NCBI GenBank assembly: GCA_958405565.1
Contig: CATYEN010000008.1
Location: 11,933-75,932 of the forward strand
DNA: 64,000 bases
Direction: 5' to 3'
From: an uncultured Collinsella sp.
Lineage (GTDB): Bacteria > Actinomycetota > Coriobacteriia > Coriobacteriales > Coriobacteriaceae
The notes under the pieces were generated by a model that worked only from the letters and a program-made list of their open reading frames with translations, was not told where the DNA came from and ran no database searches. Positions 29,301-37,232 of this stretch are shown piece by piece (positions within the stretch are counted from its first letter, which is position 1; every line of letters begins with the position of its first letter). Made by a program: the position numbers and the translations under genes.

Positions 29301-29588
29301 TTTTCGACCAAGGGCGGCAAGCCGGCGTTGCGCGGCGCCGCGAGCACCGAGCTGCTCGAGGAAGAGCGCGGCGACGGTCGCATCCCGGGCCTTAAGAAAG
29401 GTTTCCCCGGCGAGGGTGGCAGCATGGACTTCGATGCGCTGCTCGATTGCGTGGAGGCCGGCATCGCCGAGCGCCTGCGCGAGCTCGAGGCAGGCAACGT
29501 TGCCGCCGTCGACTCGACGTCGGCTCAGGCCGTGCATGCGCGCTGCTCGTATAACCACGAAGGAACGTTTGTAAGGAGGGACGTGTAG
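26400..29588 (+). CDS. addB: AddB/RexB-like helicase-nuclease subunit
   Basis: Second subunit of the AddAB double-strand-break processing complex. The protein (1062 aa) has a helicase-like N-terminus without a functional Walker A, as usual for AddB, and a C-terminal PD-(D/E)XK nuclease: LTSASQIEAYSTCPLCWFV near 745, GGRIDRVDVD near 893 and VVIDYKH near 905. GNFVHDVLEHL is the nuclease histidine helix. GGAGG precedes ATG 26400. The addA-like gene starts 3 bases after its stop. An Ala/Lys/Asp-rich repetitive linker occurs around residues 647-686. The set of four cluster cysteines of AddB is not obvious here; only CPLC and a cysteine near the end are seen. Confidence 0.85.
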   Translation: MPVRIYTTNAGTDLSDAESALLADLIARHGRAVLLAPTFAELDLCRHDAAEAGVSLGIDYKMPTSWLRSLWELLGDGRGFVDNLQRQMLFSDMVARLDDADLQPLSCSQGTVRMLARMARDVLPGVAGTGAERCCDNVCKPKPKSDAEARVFELLCAYACGLDRRDMVEPCEAADIMAGALADNLPACTRAVCVRGVTSFTYSLLELLSAVANNGGEVVVLLAREQAAMREELAAALDARDVLFEAAPLGEGAAAPQIASKSAAQPTFVEVAGPHARARAYVDALENLVTACDESVSRDGAATNSDPTRVLVVSARAPQLFGELAARLAARHIAAETTEFTAFSQSIAGRQFAALAGLIERMKAADEGMASKTEWWPAPELTDWIYSPLSGADAASARTFDKNMRLSRSKTTAGVKSLLQSVQGQVRGARKAASEENWFKNVPCVVSDVFQALWRDKPVTALKAMLAVAEALPDRALGGLDGQARRQAETALLRHAIDILMNDARTLDVSQAATVPVLDGVRTKVDKRSTAYDYETYEVDRAPRAQVRFASLADAAGLRPDSYDAVLFADVDLDSYPLSHEEGPLATLTAELDRSGVTLEPAALLRARFGRAMQAARGPVALARVTHDRQARECYPAAVWTELRAHAKAADDAKAAADAKVADADKVADDARATGNAKAAGADKAKCVGEGDIVRDFDFAAGEGLECKRVTCEPPQHLSAEAVPYLVLRRRDGEGEDAPLVPRLTSASQIEAYSTCPLCWFVSYRVKPQSIDAGFGNMEKGNFVHDVLEHLHARLPQEGMERVTPMNLPRAKELLHEVFAETLAEHAGKRGTEGPLVPLSPVEERQVAEILPQLEGVLAYESEALAPFAPRYLEFAFNELQVEYAGWPLGGRIDRVDVDAENRAVVIDYKHRSGVEEFKLADPTVRDEESGTAPIDDPRWLPPHTQTLIYAQAMRRALDLDTRAALYFSTKGGKPALRGAASTELLEEERGDGRIPGLKKGFPGEGGSMDFDALLDCVEAGIAERLRELEAGNVAAVDSTSAQAVHARCSYNHEGTFVRRDV
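28338..28457 (+). repeat. Imperfect coding repeat, Ala/Lys/Asp linker
   Basis: The units gctaaggccgctgacgac and variants recur about seven times inside the AddB-like gene, coding AKAADDAKAAADAK-type residues. It is probably a flexible linker and a site of replication slippage. Confidence 0.7.
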
Positions 29589-29591
29589 ACC

Positions 29592-32500
29592 ATGGATCTT
29601 TCGACTTTGATGCCGCAACAGCTGCAGATCGTCAAAACGCTCGACCGTCCGCTGTTTGTCTCGGCGGGCGCCGGTTCGGGCAAGACCTTTACCCTCACGC
29701 GCCGCATCGTCTACGCGCTCTCGCCCGAATCCGGTCCGTTTGTCGAGCATCTGGATCAGGTGCTCGCCATTACCTTTACCAAAGATGCCGCGGCCGAGAT
29801 TCGCGACCGCGTGCGTCGCGCGCTTATCGAAGAGGGTATGAACGAGGAGGCCCTGACCGTCGACGACGCTTGGATCTCGACCATTCACGGCATGTGCTCG
29901 CGTATCCTGCGCGCGCACGCGCTGGAGCTGGGCATCGATCCCGAGTTCACGGTGCTTACCGATACCGATGAGCTTATGGATCAGGCTGTCGAGCATGTGC
30001 TGGGGCGCGCGACGGCGCCCGATACCGCGCCTGAGCTCGCTGCCCCGCTTAAGGCCCTCTACGCTTGGTATCCCATGGCGGGCGAGGGCGGGCCGTTTGG
30101 CGCCGGTACCACCATCAAAGGGCTGGTGCGCGACCTGCTGGAGCTATCGAGCCAGCTGCCGGGCGGCATGGACGATGTGTGCGTGGCGCGCGGCCAGGCT
30201 GACACCTCTGCGCTCGCCGATGCCTATCGCGCGGCGCTGGGCGCAAGCAAGGCCGCGACCGAGAAGGCGCAGACGGCGCTCGACGCCATCGACGCGTTCG
30301 AGGCGAGCGGCAAAACCATGGAGGATGCGGCGCGACTCATGATGTCGTGCGGCATGCCTCGGGCGAGCAAAGCGTTCCCCAAGGAGCAGGTCGAGCTGCT
30401 CAAGGCCGAGGCTGCCGATGCATTTATCAATATCGTGCTCGCCTGCGGTGGTCCCGCGCTCGATGCACTGGTGGGGCTTGCTCGTGCTGTGGAGGCGGAA
30501 TACCGCGCGCTCAAGGCTGACCAGTCCGCGCTTGATAACAACGACCTGCTGCGCATGGCGTACGAGGCGCTGCGCGATTATCCCGCCATCCGAGCGGCCT
30601 ATGAGGGTCGCTTTAAGATGGTCATGATCGATGAGTTCCAGGATACCGACCAGATGCAGGTCGATTTGATCCGTTACCTGACGGGCGCGGGGGAGCGCGC
30701 ACTGTGCACCGTAGGCGATGCGCAGCAGTCGATCTACCGCTTCCGTGGCGCCGAGGTCGAGGTATTCCGTCGCCAGGAGCGCAAGGTGGGCTCCTCTGCT
30801 GCGCCCGAGACGGCTGCCGCATCCGATGCCCCCGCCGGCGAGCTCGTCAAACTCGTGCGCAACTTCCGTAGCCACGACGAGGTGCTGCGCTATGTGGCGC
30901 GCGTCTTTGACGGCGACACCGGTGGTTTGATGCAGGGGTTCTTGGATCTTGAACCGAGCGACAAACGCAAGGACAAGCTCAAGGCAAAGGCGTCGCGCCG
31001 CCAGGCGCTGTTCGTTGCCGGTGGCAGCACACAGGAGCGAACGCAGGCGAAAGCTCGTGCGATTGCGGAGCGGTTCCAAGCGCTCGTCAAAGCGGGGCAG
31101 CCCCAGGGCGATATGGTGTTGCTGCTGGGTCGCATGACCAATGCCGACGTCTATGCGCAGGCCTTCCGCGACCAGGGGCTCGACTGCGTTATCGCGGGCG
31201 GCTCGGTCTTTGCCCAGGCAGCCGAGGTGCAGACGGTGCGTGCCCTGGTCTGCGCACTCGCCAATCCGGCCGATACGGCGCAGGGCCTTATGCCACTGCT
31301 CGCCTCGCCGATGTTTGCGCTCGGCGTCCAGGAGTTCCTGGCGCTGGCGACCAAGCTCGATAGCGAGACGGGGGAGACCTCGCGCCGGAATATCGACGTG
31401 GGCATCATGAGTGATTTCGACGTGCCGGGTTTGCAAGACTTGCCGCTCGTGACGCGTGCCCGCGAGGTGCTGCGGTATGCGCTTCGTCGCGTGGGCCGCG
31501 ATTCGTTCGCCGCCATCGCGCGCGATACTGTCAACGCCTCCGGCTGGTTTGTGCGTCTGGCACAGCGTGGTCCCGAGGGCAAGGCCATTGCCGCCAACGT
31601 GCTTAAGGCGCTCGATGCCGTGGCCGAGGCGGAGGCCGAGTTCGGTAACTCGCCGCGTTCCATTGCGCTTGCCTTCGACCACTTCTTGGCGGGCAAGGAG
31701 GCCCCAGGCGCCCTCAACGAGGAGGGCGACGGCGCGGTGCGCATCATGACGGTGCATGCCTCCAAGGGCCTGGAGTATCCGGTCGTGGCGGTTGCGGAGT
31801 GCTTTGGCGTGCGTAAGTCCTCGGGTGCGGCTCAGATGGGGCGTGTCGAGGGCGGAGCGCAGGTCGTGGCACTGCCGGCACGCTTCGACGGCGTTAAACT
31901 CGCGGACGGCACGTTCGTGAAGGGCGATGACGTCAAAAAGCAGTTTGAGCACGCGTTTAAGGGCAAGGGCACGTCGCTGTGGCTGCCGCCAGAGCTCATG
32001 GAGGATGTCTGCGCGACGGGTTCTCCCGCCGAGGCATTTGCCCGCCTGCGCAACGACGACCTGCAGCTTTCGCTCGAGGAGCGGGCTCGCTTGCTCTATG
32101 TCGCCATGACGCGAGCGCGCGAGCTGGTCATTCTGGCGATGGATGTCGGCGTGAGCCGCGGCAAGGTGACGGCGCCGACCTTCGATGTCGAGACGGATCT
32201 GACCTACGACGTGCTGCGCCGCATCCTGCCGACCGACAGCCTGGACATGCCGCAGCTCGATGCCGACCGCCTGGTGTTCGACAACTCCCAGCCGGGCGAC
32301 TACGAGCTCATTTCGCTTTCGGACTTTACCTTTGGCGAGCAGGCGTTTGAGGCCAACGCTTCGCTGGATGCCGAGGGCAGGCTTGTCCGCGGCGATGCGG
32401 AGCCGGAGGGTGCCGGTGCAGATGCCCGCGCCGCCGTTCCCGGTCCTGCCGACCCCGAGCCCGATGCGTTTGAGCTCGTGTATCCCCAGGCGGTGGGCGT

Positions 32501-33224
32501 GCGCATGGGCACCTGCCCGTATCCGGCGCGCGATTCGTACAGCTACTCGTCAATTGCCGCGGCGCTGCATGCCGAGTCCGAGGACCGTGCCGCCGAGGCA
32601 CACATGCCCATGGACGAGGCCGGCGATGATGCAGAGTCGGATGGCTCGGAGATGACGGATGCGGACGTGACCGCTGCCGAGCCCGCCGGCAATCCCATGG
32701 CGCTGGGCTCGGCCTTCCATGCTGCTTGCCAGTGGCTCATCGAGATGGGTGCCGATGCGTTGCCCGCTGCGCGCGCCGACGCCCTGGCTCGCCTGTGGCG
32801 CTTGACGCCAGAACAGCGCGAGCGCTTCGATGTCGCTCTGGATCGCTGGCTCAAGTCGTCGGTCCGTGCCGAGCTGCTTGCCTGGCCGTGCGTTCGCGCC
32901 GAGGCGCCGTTCTTTTCGCTGGGCTGCGAGGACGAGGACATCGCTCGCTACGGTGCATATGCCGAGGGCGCCATCGACGCTTTGGCGACGAACCCGGCGG
33001 ATTCGTCACGCGCGCTGGTCATCGACTACAAGACGGGCGGCACACCGGACGAGACGCCGGAACAGCTGCAGGAGAAGCACGCCCTGCAGGCGCGCGTCTA
33101 CGCGGATGTTTTGCACAAGGCGGGCTTTGAGGCCGTGACCGTTAAGTTCGTCCGCGTGGAGCAGGCCGATCCAACCATCTTCGTCGAACCCGCCGAACCT
33201 CAAGTAGTCACCTACAACCTCTAG
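29592..33224 (+). CDS. addA: AddA/RexA-like UvrD helicase-nuclease
   Basis: Motor and nuclease subunit that unwinds and degrades DNA ends to start homologous recombination. UvrD motifs: Q region MPQQLQIV, Walker A SAGAGSGKTFTL near 22-33, DEFQDTD near 347, GDAQQSIYRFRG near 376, VRNFRSHDEV near 420, TVHASKGLEYPV near 718 and YVAMTRARELV near 836. The C-terminal PD-(D/E)XK nuclease shows GSAFHAACQWL near 1037 and LVIDYKTGG near 1141. The length of 1210 aa is normal. It is translationally close to addB, and the stop is followed after 12 bases by a dispersed palindrome. Confidence 0.93.
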   Translation: MDLSTLMPQQLQIVKTLDRPLFVSAGAGSGKTFTLTRRIVYALSPESGPFVEHLDQVLAITFTKDAAAEIRDRVRRALIEEGMNEEALTVDDAWISTIHGMCSRILRAHALELGIDPEFTVLTDTDELMDQAVEHVLGRATAPDTAPELAAPLKALYAWYPMAGEGGPFGAGTTIKGLVRDLLELSSQLPGGMDDVCVARGQADTSALADAYRAALGASKAATEKAQTALDAIDAFEASGKTMEDAARLMMSCGMPRASKAFPKEQVELLKAEAADAFINIVLACGGPALDALVGLARAVEAEYRALKADQSALDNNDLLRMAYEALRDYPAIRAAYEGRFKMVMIDEFQDTDQMQVDLIRYLTGAGERALCTVGDAQQSIYRFRGAEVEVFRRQERKVGSSAAPETAAASDAPAGELVKLVRNFRSHDEVLRYVARVFDGDTGGLMQGFLDLEPSDKRKDKLKAKASRRQALFVAGGSTQERTQAKARAIAERFQALVKAGQPQGDMVLLLGRMTNADVYAQAFRDQGLDCVIAGGSVFAQAAEVQTVRALVCALANPADTAQGLMPLLASPMFALGVQEFLALATKLDSETGETSRRNIDVGIMSDFDVPGLQDLPLVTRAREVLRYALRRVGRDSFAAIARDTVNASGWFVRLAQRGPEGKAIAANVLKALDAVAEAEAEFGNSPRSIALAFDHFLAGKEAPGALNEEGDGAVRIMTVHASKGLEYPVVAVAECFGVRKSSGAAQMGRVEGGAQVVALPARFDGVKLADGTFVKGDDVKKQFEHAFKGKGTSLWLPPELMEDVCATGSPAEAFARLRNDDLQLSLEERARLLYVAMTRARELVILAMDVGVSRGKVTAPTFDVETDLTYDVLRRILPTDSLDMPQLDADRLVFDNSQPGDYELISLSDFTFGEQAFEANASLDAEGRLVRGDAEPEGAGADARAAVPGPADPEPDAFELVYPQAVGVRMGTCPYPARDSYSYSSIAAALHAESEDRAAEAHMPMDEAGDDAESDGSEMTDADVTAAEPAGNPMALGSAFHAACQWLIEMGADALPAARADALARLWRLTPEQRERFDVALDRWLKSSVRAELLAWPCVRAEAPFFSLGCEDEDIARYGAYAEGAIDALATNPADSSRALVIDYKTGGTPDETPEQLQEKHALQARVYADVLHKAGFEAVTVKFVRVEQADPTIFVEPAEPQVVTYNL

Positions 33225-33236
33225 CCCTCAAATAAC

Positions 33237-33299
33237 TTGCGGTGGAATACGGACTGTTTTGGCCAAAAAAGCTGCCAAACAGTCCGCATTTCACCGCAA
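33237..33299. repeat. Dispersed palindrome, copy 2
   Basis: The arms ttgcggtggaatacggac... (33237-33259) and its near-complement (33277-33299) share length and order with copy 1 at 22119-22181. One stem pair is changed from G-C to C-G on both arms relative to copy 1. The loop is 17 bases in both copies. It lies just after the addA stop. Confidence 0.8.
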
Positions 33300-33400
33300 C
33301 TGCGTGAGTAGCCGTGTGGGTTTGGCTAGGTTCGGGTGCTGCCCGTGCCGTGGGGTAAAATCGTTCAGTCAGAACACGAACCCGCATCGGAGCTCATCAC

Positions 33401-36400
33401 ATGGCATTCGTCCATCTGCACAACCACACCGTCTTCTCCATGCTCGACGGCGCAACCCGTATCCAGGATATGGTCAATCGCGCCGTAGAGCTGGGCATGC
33501 CCGCCGTCGCCATTACCGACCACGGCTACATGTATGGCGTACCCGACCTGGCGCTGGCCTGCGACGCCGTCAACCACAACACGCCCGAGTACAAAACCTG
33601 GAGCCACGACAAGGCCTTCTTGGAAAAGGACCGCCGCGACGAGCTGGTGGAGCCCGATCCCGAGTCCAGCCCGCGCGAGCATGCCCAGTATGCGAAGGAC
33701 ATGGCCATGTGGGACGAGAAGGGCAACATCGACGAGCTCAAGCCGCCCCTGGTCATCAAGCCCATCTTTGGCTGCGAGGTTTACTTTACGCCGGACGAGA
33801 CGCTCGCCCGCGACCATAAGCCCGAGCTCTACCACATGATCCTTTTGGCCAAGGACCAGGAGGGCTACGTCAACCTGATGCAGACGGTCTCCGAGGCCGC
33901 CGTGCAGGGCTTTTACTACAAGCCGCGCGTGACGCTCGACAACCTGCGCCGCCATGCCAAGGGCATGATTTGCACCAGCGCCTGCATCGCGGGCATCATC
34001 CCCAAATACATCGACCGCGGCGACATGGAAGGCGCCATCAAGTGGGCCGAGACCTTCCGCGACACCTTCGACCCCGGCGATTTTTACATCGAGATTCAGG
34101 AACACGGCATTACCACCGATAACGGCCTGACCGACGAGCAGATGGACCGCACGCTCATCGACATTGCCAAACAGGTGGGCGTCAAGGTCATCGCCACCAA
34201 CGACTTCCACTACCTGCGCCGCGAGGACGCCCCCGTGCAGGACGTCATCATGTGCATTGGCATGAACGCCAAGGTCGACGACCCCAACCGTATGCGCATG
34301 ACCGGCTCGGAGTTTTACATGAAGACCGAGGAGGAGATGCGGGCGATGTTCCCGTATTGCCCCGAGGCCTGCGACAACACGCTCGAGATCGCCGACAAGT
34401 GCTACGTCGAGCTCGACTGGGACTCCATCATCCTGCCGCGCTTCCCGTTGCTCGACCCCGGCGAGACGCACGAGAGCCAGTTCCGCCGCGAGTGCGAGAA
34501 GGGCCTGCGCCAGCACTACGGCGACGACTGGGCCACGCGCGAGATCGGTGGCGTCAACATCAAAGAGCGCTTTGAGTACGAATACAAGGTCATCTGCGAC
34601 AAGGGCTTTGCCGCCTACTTTTTGATCGTTGCCGAGTACGTGCAATGGGCCAAGGACAACGGCATCGGCGTCGGCCCCGGCCGTGGTTCTGCCGCCGGCG
34701 CTATCGTCGCCTACGCCATGAACATCACCGCGTTCGACCCGCTCGAGAACGGCCTGATGTTCGAGAGGTTCCTGTCCCCGCAGCGTACCGAGATGCCCGA
34801 TATCGATATGGACTTCGACGATGAGCGGCGCCTCGAGGTCGTGGAGCACGTTCGCCAGCTCTACGGTCCCGAGAAGGTCACCCACGTCATCACCTACTCG
34901 ACCATTAAGGCCAAGCAGGCCATCAACGACGCCGCACGCGTCCTGGACTACCCGGTCTACATGGGCCAGCGCCTGTCCAAGATGGTCTCGAGCGACCCCA
35001 AGGTCAAGCTCAAGCAGGTGCTCGAAAAGCAACCCGGCAAAGAGGATCTGTTTAACCCCGACTTTGCCGAGGCCTATAAAAAGGACGACGACGCCCGCCG
35101 CATCATCGACACGGCGCTCTCGATCGAGGGTCTCACCCGTGGCGAGGGTGTGCACGCGTGCGCCGTTCTGATCTGCCGCGACCCCGTCAACGAGCACGTG
35201 CCCACCAAGCTCGACACCAAGGGTGGCGTCGAGATTACCCAGTACGAGGGCCATACCGTTGCCGACATGGGCCTGCTCAAGATGGACTTCCTGGGCCTGC
35301 GTACGCTGACGGTTATCTCCAAGGCCAAGGCAAACATCAAAAAGAACTTCGGCATCGACATCAAAGAGGAAGAGATCCCCTTTGACGACCCCGAGATCTT
35401 TAAGCTCATGGGTTCCGGCCACACTGCCGGCGTCTTCCAGGTCGAGTCCGCCGGCATGACGGCCACGATCAAGAACATGAAGCCCACCGAGTACAAGCAC
35501 GTCGTAGCATTGATCGCCCTGTACCGCCCGGGCCCGCTGGGCGCCGGCATGGTTTCGTCCTACATCAACCGTATGAACGGCAAGGAGCCGGCGGTCTCCT
35601 ACGACGACCGCCTGGACGACATCCTGGGCGAAACCTACGGCACCATGGTCTACCAGGAGCAGGTTATGCTCATCTCCGTCGAGATGTGCGGCTTCTCCAA
35701 GGGCGAATCGGACTCGCGTATCCGTAAACCCGTGGCTAAGAAAAAGATCAAGCTGCTCACGTCGACGGTGCTGCACTGGGAGGATGGCTCGGACGAGACC
35801 ACCTACGACCACTGGATGAACGGCGCTATCAAGAACAACTACACGCGCGAGGTCGCCCAGAAGATTTGGGACGATGTTCTCGAGTTTGCGTCTTACGCCT
35901 TTAACAAGTCGCACTCCGCCGGCTACGCCATTCTGGTTATGCAGACGGCATGGCTCAAGGCGCACTATCCGCACGAGTACATGGCGGCCGTTCTGACGTC
36001 CTACACGGGCAAGACCGACAAGATCGTGCACTACGTCTCGGCATGCCGTCACGACGGCATCCCCGTGCTGTCGCCAGATGTCAACGAGTCCGGTACCGAG
36101 TTCACGGCTACCAAGGAGGGCGTGCGCTTTGGTCTGGCCGGCATCCGCGGCGTGGGCACCGGCGTGGCGCAGGCGATTATCGCCGAGCGCGAGGCGGGCG
36201 GTCCGTTTAAGACGCTGCACGACTTTGTCGAGCGCGTGGACTCAAGTCAGGCCAACCGTCGCGTGATCGAATCGCTGATCAAGGCAGGCGCCTTCGACTC
36301 CACGGGCTATCCGCGCCGTCAGATGATGCACTTTGTTGACAAGAACAACCCCGAGAACATCATCGACGCCGCGATAAAGCGCCAGAAGGACCGTGCGAGC

Positions 36401-37204
36401 GGCCAGACCTCGTTCTTCGATATGTTTGGCGACGTTGAGGGCTCGGGCTTCGAGGTCAGCGTGCCCGATCCGGACGGCCAGGAATGGGACCGACACCTCA
36501 AGCTGAGCCAGGAGAAAGAGGTTCTGGGCATCTATGTCTCGGACCACCCGCTGCGCCCGTTTGAGTATGCACTAGCCAAGGCTCGTGACTTCTCGTTCTC
36601 GCAGATCGACACCGGCTACGAAGTTCAGAATCCTACGGGCGGCACCATCAACCAGGAGATTCCCGAGGGCAAGGCGCTGTGGTGGGCCGGCATGGTCTCG
36701 AGCGTGTCCAAGCGCGTGACCAAAAACGGCGATCCCATGGGCATCGTGCAGCTCGAGGACATGGAAGGCGAGGCCACGGTCGTGGTGTTCCCCAAGACCT
36801 ACAAGGAGGCCGAGGGGTATCTGTACGGCGAGGTCGATCCCGAGACCGGCGCGCAGCTGTCCGACGCCTTTGTGCGCATTAAGGGCAAGCTCGAGCGCTC
36901 GGACCGCGGCGACCAGATCATCGCGCAGGAGATCGTGCCGCTGGAGCTCAACGAGGAGAACAACAAGCCCAAGGTCTTTGAGGTCATGGTGCCCAACAGC
37001 CGCTTTAGCCAGGGCAATATGGCGCGTCTTGCCACGGTGCTTACCACCAACCCGGGCGGCGACCGCGTGGAGATCTTTATCGAGCAGGTGGACGGGCGCG
37101 TGCTGCGCGCCGAGGTGCCTGCCAAGGTCAACGCGCGCTCGATTCCGCTGCTGGCCGAGGCCAAGGCGATTGTGGGTAATCAGGGACGCGTGACGGTTAT
37201 CTAA
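33401..37204 (+). CDS. dnaE: DNA polymerase III alpha subunit (DnaE)
   Basis: Replicative polymerase, C family. Domains in order: PHP domain (HLHNHTVFSMLDGATRI at the start, ITDHGYMYGV near 45); palm with GPGRGSAAGA near 427 and the catalytic PDIDMDFDD near 466; fingers; tandem HhH (GIRGVGTGVAQAI near 910); and an OB-fold near 1090-1170. At 1267 aa it is about 100 longer than typical DnaE. Part of the excess is an insertion at about residues 60-120 (EYKTWSHDKAF...IDELKPP) inside the PHP domain. ATG 33401 follows CGGAG. A promoter-like gtaaaat lies at 33355-33361. Confidence 0.95.
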   Translation: MAFVHLHNHTVFSMLDGATRIQDMVNRAVELGMPAVAITDHGYMYGVPDLALACDAVNHNTPEYKTWSHDKAFLEKDRRDELVEPDPESSPREHAQYAKDMAMWDEKGNIDELKPPLVIKPIFGCEVYFTPDETLARDHKPELYHMILLAKDQEGYVNLMQTVSEAAVQGFYYKPRVTLDNLRRHAKGMICTSACIAGIIPKYIDRGDMEGAIKWAETFRDTFDPGDFYIEIQEHGITTDNGLTDEQMDRTLIDIAKQVGVKVIATNDFHYLRREDAPVQDVIMCIGMNAKVDDPNRMRMTGSEFYMKTEEEMRAMFPYCPEACDNTLEIADKCYVELDWDSIILPRFPLLDPGETHESQFRRECEKGLRQHYGDDWATREIGGVNIKERFEYEYKVICDKGFAAYFLIVAEYVQWAKDNGIGVGPGRGSAAGAIVAYAMNITAFDPLENGLMFERFLSPQRTEMPDIDMDFDDERRLEVVEHVRQLYGPEKVTHVITYSTIKAKQAINDAARVLDYPVYMGQRLSKMVSSDPKVKLKQVLEKQPGKEDLFNPDFAEAYKKDDDARRIIDTALSIEGLTRGEGVHACAVLICRDPVNEHVPTKLDTKGGVEITQYEGHTVADMGLLKMDFLGLRTLTVISKAKANIKKNFGIDIKEEEIPFDDPEIFKLMGSGHTAGVFQVESAGMTATIKNMKPTEYKHVVALIALYRPGPLGAGMVSSYINRMNGKEPAVSYDDRLDDILGETYGTMVYQEQVMLISVEMCGFSKGESDSRIRKPVAKKKIKLLTSTVLHWEDGSDETTYDHWMNGAIKNNYTREVAQKIWDDVLEFASYAFNKSHSAGYAILVMQTAWLKAHYPHEYMAAVLTSYTGKTDKIVHYVSACRHDGIPVLSPDVNESGTEFTATKEGVRFGLAGIRGVGTGVAQAIIAEREAGGPFKTLHDFVERVDSSQANRRVIESLIKAGAFDSTGYPRRQMMHFVDKNNPENIIDAAIKRQKDRASGQTSFFDMFGDVEGSGFEVSVPDPDGQEWDRHLKLSQEKEVLGIYVSDHPLRPFEYALAKARDFSFSQIDTGYEVQNPTGGTINQEIPEGKALWWAGMVSSVSKRVTKNGDPMGIVQLEDMEGEATVVVFPKTYKEAEGYLYGEVDPETGAQLSDAFVRIKGKLERSDRGDQIIAQEIVPLELNEENNKPKVFEVMVPNSRFSQGNMARLATVLTTNPGGDRVEIFIEQVDGRVLRAEVPAKVNARSIPLLAEAKAIVGNQGRVTVI

Positions 37205-37232
37205 GCTACCCCGGGTGAGATTGGAGGAAGTG

